Below are positions 1 through 8,393 of a stretch of DNA of 64,000 nucleotides, piece by piece. The position numbers were made by a program, and so were the translations under genes. Every line of letters starts with the position of its first letter. The first letter of the stretch is position 1. The notes under the pieces were generated by a model. The model was not told the origin of the DNA. It saw only the letters and a program-made list of their open reading frames with translations, and did no database searches. Source of the DNA: Nocardia sp. MH4 (GTDB lineage: Bacteria > Actinomycetota > Actinomycetes > Mycobacteriales > Mycobacteriaceae); NCBI RefSeq assembly GCF_019266065.1, contig NZ_LPNR01000094.1, positions 1 through 64,000 of the forward strand, written 5' to 3'.

Positions 1-105
1 GCGGTCGGCAGCGCCGCGGTCGGCAGCGCCGCACTCGGCAGCGCCGCACTCGGCAGCGCCGCACTCGGCAGCGCCGCAGTCGGTGGCGCGGTGCTCGGTG
101 GCGCG
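1..105 (+). repeat. Tandem 15-bp coding repeat (AVGSA/ALGSA pentapeptides)
   Basis: Seven consecutive 15-bp units run in frame from the window edge. Units 1-2 are identical, units 3-5 are identical to each other, and units 6-7 (76-105) diverge to AVGGA and VLGGA. The array probably continues to the left. Near-identical units suggest recent slippage and possible length variation between strains. Confidence 0.9.
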
Positions 106-483
106 TTGGCAGGGTCGGGGTCGGCTCAGGGGCCCGGCGCCTCCGGCGACCAGGGCGCACCTTCGCCTGTCGAACAGGCTCCGGGCGCCGGCGCTCGGAA
201 CGGGTCCGACACGCCCGCAGGGAATTCCGGCGACACGACGAAGCCGGACAACGGCCGTTCCAGTGGCGCGTCCGTCACCGGCGGCGCCACCACAACCGGC
301 GGCACGGGAACAGCGACCGCCGCGAGCGGCTACGGCATGCCCTCGGGCGCACCCGAGACCGGTGCCGGCGGCCGGTTCCGCGACGACCGGCTCATGCTGG
401 CCGGGTTCGGCGTGCTGGCACTGCTCGGCGCCGCCGTCGCCGTGACTCGCGACCAGCGCCGCGCAGGAAGGACCCGACCGTGA
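1..483 (+). CDS. Repeat-rich surface protein with C-terminal APETG sorting signal (5' end outside window)
   Basis: The reading frame is open from base 1, so the start lies outside the window; about 160 residues are visible. The first 35 visible residues are pentapeptides of AVGSA/ALGSA type, followed by a low-complexity Gly/Ala/Ser/Thr/Pro linker. The C-terminus has the layout of a sortase substrate: APETG (codons 349-363), a short polar stretch, a hydrophobic segment (LMLAGFGVLALLGAAVAV) and a basic tail (RDQRRAGRTRP). A class F sortase follows. APETG fits the xPxTG pattern but lacks the usual leading Leu. Inference: the protein is anchored to the wall by the neighbouring sortase. The role of the missing N-terminal part is unknown. 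Confidence 0.7.
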   Translation, partial: AVGSAAVGSAALGSAALGSAALGSAAVGGAVLGGALAGSGSAQGPGASGDQGAPSPVEQAPGAGARNGSDTPAGNSGDTTKPDNGRSSGASVTGGATTTGGTGTATAASGYGMPSGAPETGAGGRFRDDRLMLAGFGVLALLGAAVAVTRDQRRAGRTRP

Positions 484-720
484 CCACTCGATCGACAGCC
501 GGTCCGCGGCCCGACCACACCCGGGTCCGATGGGCCACCGATGCCGACCCCACCCGGCTCGAACGAACACGAGCGCTGCGCTCCGGCACTGCTCGGCGCC
601 GCGGCCGCGCTGACACTCGACCGCTCGGTCCGGACGACACCGAGGCAGGCAAACGACGTGGTTCCAGGTCGGGCGGCGGTCGACGGCGCGATCGAGCATG
701 GCGCAGAACGAGTTTTGGCG

Positions 721-1341
721 ATGCGCGGTAGGCAGGGGTGGCGGACCGTCGTGGTAGCGGTGGTCCTGGTCGGTGTGGCGGCGGCGTTCTTCCGGGCCGC
801 CGCCACACAGGTTCCGGGGCAGGCCGCACCGCCGCCCGCCCACGTCGCCACCGCGCTGCCGGGCGCGGTGGCGGCGGCCGCCCCGCTGGGCCGCTCGGCA
901 CCGGTCCGGCTGGAGATTCCGCGGATCGGGCTCGACACCGGCGTGGAGCGCAGCGGGACCACCGCGGCCGGGGCACTCGCCGCGCCCCCGGACTTCGAGC
1001 GCCCGTCGTGGTTCGAGCCGGGCGCCAGTCCCGGGGAGGCGGGGGCGGCGGTGATCCTCGGACACGTCGACTCGACCGGCGGGCCCGCCGTCTTCTTCCG
1101 GCTCGCCGAGCTCGCCGCGGGCGACGAGATCCAGCTGACCAGGGCCGACGGCAGCACCGTCCGGTTCGTCGTCGACCGCACCGAGTCGGTGGACAAGACG
1201 CAGTTCCCGACCGAGCGCGTGTTCGCCGACGACGGCACGGCCCGCCTGCGCCTCATCACCTGCGGCGGCGCGTTCGACCCGGCCCAGCGCCGCTACCTGT
1301 CCAATGTCATCGTCTCCGCGACCCTGGTCGCCACCACCTGA
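721..1341 (+). CDS. Class F sortase
   Basis: A 206-residue membrane-anchored transpeptidase. Residues 8-24 form an N-terminal membrane anchor, followed by an Ala/Pro-rich linker and the sortase barrel from about residue 62 (VRLEIPRIGLDTGV). The triad is visible: His115 in LGHVDS, Cys181 in LITCGG and Arg190/Arg191 in AQRRYLSN. Compact actinobacterial class F sortases have this form. The ATG at 721 directly precedes the anchor. The frame is open back to 541, but that extension is low complexity, and no clear ribosome site is visible for either start. Bases 484-720 hold no convincing gene. The preceding APETG-tailed protein is the likely substrate. Confidence 0.85.
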   Translation: MRGRQGWRTVVVAVVLVGVAAAFFRAAATQVPGQAAPPPAHVATALPGAVAAAAPLGRSAPVRLEIPRIGLDTGVERSGTTAAGALAAPPDFERPSWFEPGASPGEAGAAVILGHVDSTGGPAVFFRLAELAAGDEIQLTRADGSTVRFVVDRTESVDKTQFPTERVFADDGTARLRLITCGGAFDPAQRRYLSNVIVSATLVATT

Positions 1342-1535
1342 CCCCGGTGACACCACCTGAGCGGAATAGCCATCAGGGTCCGGTCCTGGCTCGGCCTCGG
1401 TGCGCAGGTCGGCCCCAGACGCGCAACCCGATCCAAGGTCCGCAGCCCGAGCCCAGGTCGGCACAACACGACCCCAGGACCGCAGCCCAACCCCAGGTGC
1501 CCGACCCGGCCCAGGCGCACAACCCGGTGCAGCGC

Positions 1536-2960
1536 CTACTCGGTGACGATGCGGACCGCGTACGGCATGATCCCGTCCTCACGGACCGGCGAGATCTTCA
1601 CGACGTCACCGGATTCGGGAGCCTCGATCATCTTCCCGTTGCCCAGGTAGAGCGCGACGTGCGCGCTGCCGCCCGGTCCCCAGAACAGCATGTCGCCGCG
1701 TTCGCGGTCCTCCACGTCGACGCGGGTGCCCGCGTTGTATTGGTAGCCGCTGTAGTGCGGCAGCGAGACGCCGATCCCGGCGAAGGCGTAGAGCATCAGT
1801 CCCGAGCAGTCGAAGCCGACCTTGTTGTAGTCGCCGTGCGCGTCGGCGGTGCCGCCGTCGCGGATGCCCAGGGTCGGCCCGTCCTCGTCCCCGCCGCCCC
1901 AGGCGTAGGTGACCCCGAGTTGCGACATCGCCCGGTCGATCACCGTCTCGATCGCGGCCGATCCGGTGACCTGCGGTTTGGTCGGTTTCGGCTGGGTCTT
2001 GCGCGGCGAGGCGGGGGTGGACTCCAGCTCAGTGTGGGGGCGCTGGCCCTCGCCGAGGCGGGCGGCGCGGTCGCGGGCGGCCTGATCGGCGGCCGCGCGC
2101 TGGGCGGCGGCGTTGGCGGCGGCGAGTAGCGCGGTGACCTCGGCCTGGCGCTGATCGTCCCAGGCCAGGAACACCTCGCGCTGGCTCTGCAGGCCCGCCA
2201 CCGTCTGGCGGGCGACGTCGAGGGCGGACTGCGCCGCGGCGCGATCGCGCTGGAGGTTGTCGCGGGTCACGGTCTGGCTGTCGTACTCGGACTTGGCCAC
2301 GGCCACCGCGTTCTGGGCGGCGTTCTTCTTCTGCTCGGCGGCGTCGGCGGCACTGTCGGCGTCGGCCTTGGCCTGACGGGCCGCGGCGTTCTGGTTGGCC
2401 TGCGCGATCTGGGTGCGGCGCAGGTCGTCGAGCACCTGGCGCTGGTTCTTCGACACCATGCTCAGCACCTGCGCGCGATCCATCGCGGCATCAGGGGTCG
2501 AGGAGGCCAGGTAGGTGACGACCGAACTGTTCACCGGCCGCACGTAGGCCTGGGTCGCGAGCTGATCGAATTCCTGGCGGGCCACACCGACTTTGGCGCC
2601 CGCGTCGGCCAGCAGCGCCTGGGAATCGGTGACCGCGGCCGCGGCCGCGTCGGCGGCGTCACGGGCGGTCTGCAGATCGACCAGCGCCTGGTTGACCGCC
2701 TCGCGTTTGGCGGCGAGCACGTCGTCGAGGGCTCGCAGCTGCTGATCGGCCGCGGCGACGCGGTTGATCAGCACACCGATCTCGCCGACCCGCGCGTCGA
2801 CCTGCGCGCCCGCGCCCGCGATCTCGCCGTCGGAGGGATTGGGGGGCGGCGGTGGCACCGCCGCGACCGGTCCCGCACTCGCGAGAACGGCCAGCGCCAT
2901 CAGCAATCCTGCCGCTACCCGTAATAGCCCTGGTTCGTCCTGCCTGCCCGCACCGCGCAC
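1536..2960 (-). CDS. ripA: RipA-like NlpC/P60 peptidoglycan endopeptidase
   Basis: A secreted D,L-endopeptidase predicted to cleave peptide stems at the septum during daughter-cell separation. It has 474 residues, nearly the length of mycobacterial RipA. Order: signal peptide (about 1-35), long Ala/Gln-rich coiled coil (about 50-290), Pro/Thr-rich linker with basic residues, and a C-terminal NlpC/P60 domain. The catalytic residues align by spacing with RipA: Cys385 in GFDCSG, His434 in SAHVALYLG and Glu446 in KMIEAP. The GTG start has GGAGG four bases upstream. The neighbouring Rv1476-like gene, acn and acnR match the ripA neighbourhood of M. tuberculosis. RipB, usually next to RipA, is not at this edge. 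Confidence 0.9.
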   Translation of the reverse strand: MRGAGRQDEPGLLRVAAGLLMALAVLASAGPVAAVPPPPPNPSDGEIAGAGAQVDARVGEIGVLINRVAAADQQLRALDDVLAAKREAVNQALVDLQTARDAADAAAAAVTDSQALLADAGAKVGVARQEFDQLATQAYVRPVNSSVVTYLASSTPDAAMDRAQVLSMVSKNQRQVLDDLRRTQIAQANQNAAARQAKADADSAADAAEQKKNAAQNAVAVAKSEYDSQTVTRDNLQRDRAAAQSALDVARQTVAGLQSQREVFLAWDDQRQAEVTALLAAANAAAQRAAADQAARDRAARLGEGQRPHTELESTPASPRKTQPKPTKPQVTGSAAIETVIDRAMSQLGVTYAWGGGDEDGPTLGIRDGGTADAHGDYNKVGFDCSGLMLYAFAGIGVSLPHYSGYQYNAGTRVDVEDRERGDMLFWGPGGSAHVALYLGNGKMIEAPESGDVVKISPVREDGIMPYAVRIVTE

Positions 2961-3180
2961 GGCACCTCCGAGTGACTCGACTCGACATACGCCACCGGTG
3001 CATCAGCCCACCCATCGACCACACAAGTCGACCAATGCCCCCTGTACCACTGCTTTCACGATCGCGATCACCGCAACCGTACGACACATAGTTCACAAAG
3101 GAAACATCTGCCACAGGATGACAGGGGTGTAATTTGCCGATTGCCCGGAATTAGCCTTACGAGCGACAGGTTTGCACGCG

Positions 3181-3200
3181 AAAAACAGACCAGAGGTCTG
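3181..3200 (-). terminator. Rho-independent terminator of the Rv1476-like gene
   Basis: Read on the minus strand, a perfect 6-bp stem (CAGACC/GGTCTG) with a TCT loop is followed directly by five T residues. It lies 24 bases after the stop codon at 3225 and before ripA, so it should separate the two genes at least partly. Confidence 0.75.
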
Positions 3201-3224
3201 GAAATGTGACGAAAGGGAGACTTG

Positions 3225-3785
3225 TTACTCGGGGGATCCCGCATCGCGGTGCGCCACAGCGACCCGATCCCGCTCCTCGCCCTCGGGTCCGCGACGGACC
3301 TTGACGAGATACAGACCGGCGATCACGAGCGCGGTGAGCACCAGCAGCACAGCCGTGATCACCCCCCAGGACACACCTTCGGGCTCCTCGAGCCGGGCGA
3401 CGAAGGCCTGCACGGCCTCCTCTGGATGGTTGCCCTTGTATTTGGCGCCGTCCTCGGCCCACTCCAGCCGGACGCGGCTGATGCCGTCGCTGTAGGTGCC
3501 GATCCAGTCGTCGCTGAAGACCGCGACGGTGCCCTGCGTACTTTTGCCCACCTCGGTGGCCAGGTCACGTAGGCTCGAGTCGTGGCCGGGGTTGCCGGGA
3601 ACGACGACGACGCTCAGCGGGATCCCCTCGGATCGCGCCTCGGCGACGATCGCCGCCAGCTTCTCCTGGTTCACGCCTTTGGGAGCGGCGACATGATTGT
3701 CGGCGAGATCGGACCGGACACTGCTCAGCACGGTGTTCGGCGGCAGTTCGGCGGCCATCGGCGCAAAGGTGTGCAAGACGGTCAT
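3225..3785 (-). CDS. Rv1476-like membrane protein
   Basis: A 186-residue protein with a soluble N-terminal domain and one C-terminal membrane segment (about 133-155, WGVITAVLLVLTALVIAGLY), ending in a charged cytoplasmic tail rich in Arg and Glu. The domain contains conserved-looking stretches such as LADNHVAAP, IPLSVVVVPGNPG and SLRDLATEVG, which fit the family between ripA and acn in Mycobacterium (Rv1476). Function unknown; the position suggests an envelope role. I chose the ATG at 3785; the frame is open to a TTG at 3857, but that extension looks unlike protein. Confidence 0.75.
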   Translation of the reverse strand: MTVLHTFAPMAAELPPNTVLSSVRSDLADNHVAAPKGVNQEKLAAIVAEARSEGIPLSVVVVPGNPGHDSSLRDLATEVGKSTQGTVAVFSDDWIGTYSDGISRVRLEWAEDGAKYKGNHPEEAVQAFVARLEEPEGVSWGVITAVLLVLTALVIAGLYLVKVRRGPEGEERDRVAVAHRDAGSPE

Positions 3786-3950
3786 CTTCCATCCGGTCTG
3801 TCGAGCCTCGATCGCCTGCGTTGCGACGGGCATCCAACACTGCAGGGTGAGCGTCAACGCGTCATTCCCCGACTCGCTCGACTGGCACAGTAGCCGACGG
3901 TGCGCGCGGACACGCTCACACGGCTCGCCGAACCGCCCCCGCGTATTTCA

Positions 3951-3966
3951 TAGGACAAGCGTACTG
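3951..3966 (+). promoter_or_regulatory. AcnR operator upstream of aconitase
   Basis: TAGGACAAGCGTACTG differs at one base from the C. glutamicum AcnR consensus as I recall it (CAGNACnnncGTACTG). It lies 114 bp before the acn start and overlaps or abuts possible -10 elements (TACTGT 3962-3967, TAGGCT 3968-3973), so bound AcnR would block RNA polymerase. The acnR gene is directly downstream of acn. Confidence 0.7.
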
Positions 3967-4079
3967 TTAGGCTCGTACGGCGAGGAATCCGGCGCTCACG
4001 GCGCCGAACCCCCTCCGAAGACGCGAGTCGCCGGCACAGCCCCGCCGGCGGCACACCCTCACAGATGAGTGGAGCTGAC

Positions 4080-6878
4080 GTGACGAAGATTGATACCTTC
4101 GGCGCCAAGGGCACGCTCGAGGTCGGAAGCAACTCCTACGAGATCTTCCGTCTCTCGGCTGTTCCCGGCACCGAGAAGCTGCCCTACGCCCTGAAGGTGC
4201 TGGCGGAGAACCTGCTGCGCACCGAGGACGGCGCCAACATCACCGCCGATCACATCCGCGCGATCGCGAACTGGGACCCCTCGGCGCAGCCGAGCGTCGA
4301 GATCCAGTTCACCCCCGCGCGCGTGATCATGCAGGACTTCACCGGCGTGCCCTGCATCGTCGACCTCGCCACCATGCGTGAGGCCGTCACCACTCTCGGC
4401 GGCGACCCGAGCAAGGTGAACCCGCTCTCCCCTGCCGACATGGTCATCGACCACTCGGTGATCCTGGACGTCTTCGGTCGCGCCGACGCGCTGGAGCGCA
4501 ACGTCGAGCTCGAGTACGAGCGCAACGGCGAGCGCTACCAGTTCCTGCGCTGGGGCCAGGGTGCCTTCGACGACTTCAAGGTCGTCCCCCCGGGCATGGG
4601 CATCGTCCACCAGGTCAACATCGAGTACCTGGCCCCCACCGTCATGGTCCGCAACGGCCAGGCCTACCCCGACACCTGTGTGGGCACCGACTCGCACACC
4701 ACCATGGTCAACGGCCTGGGTGTGCTGGGCTGGGGCGTGGGTGGCATCGAGGCCGAGGCCGCGATGCTGGGCCAGCCGGTCTCCATGCTGATCCCGCGCG
4801 TCGTCGGCTTCAAGCTGACCGGTGAGATCAAGCCGGGCGTCACCGCCACCGACGTGGTGCTGACCGTCACCGACATGCTGCGCAAGCACGGCGTCGTCGG
4901 CAAGTTCGTCGAGTTCTACGGCGCCGGCGTGTCCGAGGTGCCGCTGGCCAACCGCGCCACCCTGGGCAACATGAGCCCCGAGTTCGGCTCCACCGCGGCG
5001 ATCTTCCCGATCGACGAGGAGACCATCAACTACCTGCGCCTGACCGGCCGCACCGACGAGCAGCTCGCGCTCGTCGAGGCGTACGCCAAGGAACAGGGCA
5101 TGTGGCACGACGCCGACAACGAGCCCGCGTACTCGGAGTACCTGGAGCTGGACCTGAGCACCGTGGTGCCGTCCATCGCCGGCCCGAAGCGCCCGCAGGA
5201 CCGCATCCTGCTCAGCGAGTCCAAGGCGGCCTTCCGCTCCGACATCGTCAACTACGTCGGCCAGGGCGAGCTGTCCGCGCTGGACGAGGCGGGCGAGGAG
5301 TCCTTCCCTGCGTCGGATTCGGTCGCCGTGTCCGCCAACGCCGCCGACGACACCTACACCCCGGCCCACTCGGCCGCCAAGGGCGCCAACGGCCGTCCGT
5401 CCAAGCCGGTCGAGGTGCGCTCGTCCGAGCGCGGTGACTTCGTCCTCGATCACGGCGCCGTCGTGGTCGCGGGTATCACCTCCTGCACCAACACCTCCAA
5501 CCCGTCGGTCATGCTGGGCGCCGCCCTGCTCGCCCGCAACGCGGTGGAGAAGGGCCTGTCGACCAAGCCGTGGGTGAAGACCAACATGGCGCCGGGCTCG
5601 CAGGTCGTCTCCGACTACTACGAGAAGGCCGGTCTGTGGCCCTACCTCGAGAAGCTCGGCTTCTACGTCGGTGGCTACGGCTGCACCACCTGCATCGGTA
5701 ACACCGGCCCGCTGCCCGAGGAGATCTCGGCCGCGATCAACGACAACGACCTCTCGGTCACCGCCGTGCTGTCGGGTAACCGCAACTTCGAGGGTCGTAT
5801 CTCCCCCGACGTGAAGATGAACTACCTGGCCTCCCCGCCGCTGGTCATCGCCTACGCGCTCGCGGGCACCATGGACTTCGACTTCGAGACCGACGCCCTC
5901 GGCCAGGACGCCGACGGCAACGACGTCTTCCTGAAGGACATCTGGCCCTCGGCCCAGGAGATCGACGACACCATCAAGGCGTCGATCAGCCAGGACATGT
6001 TCCGCAACTCCTACGCCACCGTCTTCGACGGCGACGCCCGCTGGCAGGGCCTGGCCACCCCGGAGGGCGACACCTTCGCGTGGGACGAGAAGTCGACCTA
6101 CGTCCGCAAGGCGCCGTACTTCGACGGCATGTCGATGGACCCGAGCCCCGTCACCGACATCAAGGGCGCCCGCGTCCTGGCGCTGCTGGGCGACTCGGTC
6201 ACCACCGACCACATCTCCCCGGCCGGCCCGATCAAGCCCGGCACCCCCGCCGCGCAGTACCTCGACGCCAACGGTGTGGCCCGCAAGGACTACAACTCGC
6301 TGGGCTCGCGTCGTGGTAACCACGAGGTGATGATCCGCGGCACCTTCGCCAACATCCGGCTGCGCAACCAGCTGCTCGACGACGTCTCGGGTGGCTACAC
6401 CCGCGACTTCACCCAGGAGGGCGGCCCGCAGGCGTTCATCTACGACGCCTCGCAGAACTACCAGGCCGCGGGCATCCCGCTGGTCGTGCTCGGTGGCAAG
6501 GAATACGGTTCGGGCTCCTCGCGTGACTGGGCCGCCAAGGGCACCAGCCTGCTGGGCGTCAAGGCCGTCATCACCGAGTCGTTCGAGCGCATCCACCGCT
6601 CCAACCTGATCGGCATGGGCGTTGTGCCGCTGCAGTTCCCGGCCGGCCAGTCGGCCGCGTCGCTGGGCCTGACCGGCACCGAGACCTTCGACATCGAGGG
6701 CATCACCGCCCTCAACGAGGGTGTCACCCCGAAGACCGTCAAGGTCACCGCCACCGCGGAAGACGGCAAGGTCACCACGTTCGACGCGGTCGTGCGCATC
6801 GACACCCCCGGTGAGGCCGACTACTACCGCAACGGCGGCATCCTGCAGTACGTCCTGCGCAACATGATCCGCGGCTGA
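4080..6878 (+). CDS. acn: Aconitate hydratase (aconitase A type)
   Basis: Cytosolic TCA-cycle enzyme that isomerises citrate to isocitrate using a 4Fe-4S cluster; the apo-form can bind RNA in related bacteria. The 932-residue length fits AcnA. Three cluster ligands are visible: Cys469 in [10 protein letters not shown], and Cys535 and Cys538 in YGCTTCIGN. The C-terminal swivel domain begins near residue 690 ([19 protein letters not shown]) and contains the [13 protein letters not shown] signature. The GTG at 4080 is preferred because GGAG lies at 4071-4074 and the N-terminus then matches mycobacterial Acn; an in-frame ATG at 4065 lacks this site. An AcnR box lies upstream. The suf operon in the same window builds its type of cofactor. 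Confidence 0.97.
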   Translation: MTKIDTFGAKGTLEVGSNSYEIFRLSAVPGTEKLPYALKVLAENLLRTEDGANITADHIRAIANWDPSAQPSVEIQFTPARVIMQDFTGVPCIVDLATMREAVTTLGGDPSKVNPLSPADMVIDHSVILDVFGRADALERNVELEYERNGERYQFLRWGQGAFDDFKVVPPGMGIVHQVNIEYLAPTVMVRNGQAYPDTCVGTDSHTTMVNGLGVLGWGVGGIEAEAAMLGQPVSMLIPRVVGFKLTGEIKPGVTATDVVLTVTDMLRKHGVVGKFVEFYGAGVSEVPLANRATLGNMSPEFGSTAAIFPIDEETINYLRLTGRTDEQLALVEAYAKEQGMWHDADNEPAYSEYLELDLSTVVPSIAGPKRPQDRILLSESKAAFRSDIVNYVGQGELSALDEAGEESFPASDSVAVSANAADDTYTPAHSAAKGANGRPSKPVEVRSSERGDFVLDHGAVVVAGITSCTNTSNPSVMLGAALLARNAVEKGLSTKPWVKTNMAPGSQVVSDYYEKAGLWPYLEKLGFYVGGYGCTTCIGNTGPLPEEISAAINDNDLSVTAVLSGNRNFEGRISPDVKMNYLASPPLVIAYALAGTMDFDFETDALGQDADGNDVFLKDIWPSAQEIDDTIKASISQDMFRNSYATVFDGDARWQGLATPEGDTFAWDEKSTYVRKAPYFDGMSMDPSPVTDIKGARVLALLGDSVTTDHISPAGPIKPGTPAAQYLDANGVARKDYNSLGSRRGNHEVMIRGTFANIRLRNQLLDDVSGGYTRDFTQEGGPQAFIYDASQNYQAAGIPLVVLGGKEYGSGSSRDWAAKGTSLLGVKAVITESFERIHRSNLIGMGVVPLQFPAGQSAASLGLTGTETFDIEGITALNEGVTPKTVKVTATAEDGKVTTFDAVVRIDTPGEADYYRNGGILQYVLRNMIRG

Positions 6879-6902
6879 GATCATGCGCCGCTTCGCGGCG
6901 GG

Positions 6903-6994
6903 GTCCGGGGCCTCGTGACCCCGCCGCCGGACACTCGAGACTCGCGCCTGCGGCGCATGCGCTTCGAGTGCCCGGCGGCGGGGCGGCCCCGGAC
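6903..6994. repeat. Long near-perfect inverted repeat after acn
   Basis: The segment folds on itself in nested arms. GTCCGGGGCC (6903-6912) pairs with 6985-6994. The 21-base arm at 6919-6939 pairs with 6963-6983 with two mismatches. A small hairpin, GCGCC-TGC-GGCGC (6944-6956), sits at the tip. It is much larger than the other terminators here. A further 7-bp hairpin follows at 7001-7020. It may be a terminator or 3' stabiliser of acn mRNA, or a REP-like dispersed element. Confidence 0.8.
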
Positions 6995-7079
6995 ATCGCT
7001 CGTCGGGCTCGCTCCCGACGGGGTGGGTTCCTGCTCGGACCTCATCCACCATTGCTCGGCCACAAGCCAATTCATCATC

Positions 7080-7110
7080 GACCCCCGCTCCGCACTCCGG
7101 GGCGGGGGTC
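7080..7110. promoter_or_regulatory. Strong hairpin 24 bases upstream of acnR
   Basis: GACCCCCGC (7080-7088) pairs with 7102-7110, a T-G wobble follows, then CCG (7090-7092) pairs with CGG (7098-7100) around a CACTC loop: a 13-bp stem. It ends before the GGAGG ribosome site at 7126-7130 and has no T-run. It could attenuate read-through from acn or bind a regulator. Confidence 0.6.
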
Positions 7111-7134
7111 GGTGTATCGTCAGTCGGAGGACTC

Positions 7135-7701
7135 ATGCCCAAGGTCAGCGACGACCACCTCGCCGCCCGCCGCAGCCAGATCCTCGACGGCGCACGGCGC
7201 TGCTTCGCCGAATACGGCTACGACGGCGCCACGGTGCGCCGTCTGGAGGAGGCCATCGGCCTCTCGCGCGGCGCCATCTTCCACCATTTCCGCGACAAGG
7301 ACGCGCTGTTCTTCGCCCTGGCCAAGGACGACGCCGAGCGCATGGCCGAGGTCGCGGCCAACCAGGGCATCGTGCAGGTCATGCGGGACATGCTCGCCCG
7401 CCCCGAGGAATTCAACTGGCTGGGCACCCGCCTCGAGATCGCGCGCCGGGTGCGCACCGACCCGGAATTCCGCGCAGGCTGGACCCAGCGCTCCGCCGAA
7501 CTCACCGCGGCCACCCTGGCCCGCCTGGAACGCCGCAAGGCCGCGGGCGCGCTGCGCGACGACGTCCCCACCGACGTCCTGCTCGGCTATCTGGACCTGG
7601 TGCTGGACGGCTTGATCGCCCGGATCGCCTCCGGCCACACCGACGACAACCTCTCCGCCGTCCTCGATCTCGTCGAAGCCTCCGTCCGCCGTCGCGACTG
7701 A
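7135..7701 (+). CDS. acnR: TetR-family repressor of aconitase (AcnR)
   Basis: A 188-residue TetR regulator, the length I recall for C. glutamicum AcnR, which represses acn. The N-terminal HTH covers about residues 9-56 (AARRSQILDGARRCFAEYGY, then ATVRRLEEAIGLSRGAIFHHF). The remaining helices form the ligand and dimer domain. The ATG at 7135 has GGAGG (7126-7130) at good spacing. The gene follows acn on the same strand, as in corynebacteria and mycobacteria (Rv1474c), and a matching operator lies upstream of acn. Inference: AcnR senses TCA-cycle or metal status and controls acn. A hairpin directly upstream may tune its own expression. Confidence 0.9.
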   Translation: MPKVSDDHLAARRSQILDGARRCFAEYGYDGATVRRLEEAIGLSRGAIFHHFRDKDALFFALAKDDAERMAEVAANQGIVQVMRDMLARPEEFNWLGTRLEIARRVRTDPEFRAGWTQRSAELTAATLARLERRKAAGALRDDVPTDVLLGYLDLVLDGLIARIASGHTDDNLSAVLDLVEASVRRRD

Positions 7702-7713
7702 GCTCCGGAACCC

Positions 7714-7754
7714 GAACCGCCGCAATGTTTTCCGGAACACCGCGGCGGTTCTTT
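7714..7754 (+). terminator. Terminator after acnR
   Basis: GAACCGCCGC (7714-7723) pairs perfectly with 7742-7751 and is followed by TTT. The loop holds a second short pairing (TGTT/AACA). It lies 13 bases after the acnR stop and separates it from the convergent marR gene. Confidence 0.7.
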
Positions 7755-7833
7755 CGTCGGTGCACCCACTGCCGACTCACCGATTGCGGTGCGCGGGATC
7801 TCCGATGACGATGGTTGCGCGTTGCGGGATCGG

Positions 7834-8328
7834 CTAGCCTTCGAGGCTGCGCAGCATGATGCGCGCGATCCGGTCCAGCGCCACACGATCGGCGGGATCG
7901 AGCACCGACAGCATGCGCGTCTCGTTCTCGATGTGCGCGCCGACGACGACGTCGACGAGTTCGCGCCCCGCGCCGGTGAGCGCGACGCGCACCGCCCGGC
8001 GATCGCCCTGATCGGCGATCCGGCGGACCAGTCCGGCCGTCTCCAGCCGGTCGATCCGCCCGGTCATCCCGGCGCGCGAGAGCATCAGCGTGTCGGCGAG
8101 CACCGAGGGGTTGAGTTCGTACGGCGCCCCCGAACGGCGCAGTGCCGCAAGCACATCGAACTCACCACGCTGCAATCCGTGCGCGGTGAACACGGCCTCG
8201 ATGCGGGCCGTGGCGACGGTCATCAGCCTGCCGAGCCTGCCGAAGACGGCCATCGCCGCCAGGTCGAGGTCGGGGCGTTCGCGCCGCCACTGGGCGGCGA
8301 TGGCATCGACGGCATCCGGATCATCCAT
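7834..8328 (-). CDS. MarR-family transcriptional regulator
   Basis: A 164-residue winged-helix regulator. The HTH and wing span about residues 50-110 (RGEFDVLAALRRSG, NPSVLADTLMLSRAGMTGRIDRLETAGLVRRI, then the wing DQGDRRAVRVALT). It is divergent from a cupin gene with 65 bp between starts. No ribosome site precedes the ATG; instead a TAGAAT -10 box (minus strand, 8336-8341) ends seven bases before it, suggesting leaderless mRNA. Three AGCGAAT elements sit in the shared region, so it probably represses itself and the cupin gene. The ligand is unknown. Confidence 0.88.
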   Translation of the reverse strand: MDDPDAVDAIAAQWRRERPDLDLAAMAVFGRLGRLMTVATARIEAVFTAHGLQRGEFDVLAALRRSGAPYELNPSVLADTLMLSRAGMTGRIDRLETAGLVRRIADQGDRRAVRVALTGAGRELVDVVVGAHIENETRMLSVLDPADRVALDRIARIMLRSLEG

Positions 8329-8340
8329 GGACGCAATTCT

Positions 8341-8384
8341 ATTCGCTGCGATATAGTTCGGTAGCGAATTATCAACCAGCGAAT
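8341..8384. promoter_or_regulatory. Likely MarR operator (three AGCGAAT half-sites)
   Basis: ATTCGCT (8341-8347) is the inverse of AGCGAAT at 8363-8369 and again at 8378-8384. The sites are spaced near whole helical turns and overlap both the leaderless marR -10 (8336-8341) and a possible TATAGT -10 (8352-8357) for the cupin gene. Confidence 0.6.
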
Positions 8385-8393
8385 GGAAAAGCC

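Noticed and set aside
541..720. N-terminal extension of the sortase
   Set aside because: The extra 60 residues are low complexity and precede the membrane anchor; no ribosome site supports the earlier start.
480..731. 83-codon frame between the surface protein and the sortase, with overlaps at both ends
   Set aside because: The overlaps look attractive (GTGA at the start), but the translation is Arg-rich, without any domain pattern, and resembles out-of-frame high-GC sequence.
1440..1498. Two imperfect 40-bp direct repeats (CCGCAGCCC...CCCAGGT) after the sortase
   Set aside because: Only two degenerate units in a Pro/Arg-like GC-rich spacer; too weak to call a repeat element.
2961..3180. 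c-di-AMP (ydaO-type) riboswitch upstream of ripA
   Set aside because: Such RNAs occur before cell-wall hydrolases in actinobacteria, so I looked for one, but I saw no recognisable conserved core or stem pattern in the ripA leader.
4059..7142. 1027-codon open frame on the minus strand opposite acn
   Set aside because: Antisense shadow caused by high third-position GC; its translation is low complexity (Val/Gly/Asp/Arg-rich) and acn is clearly the real gene.
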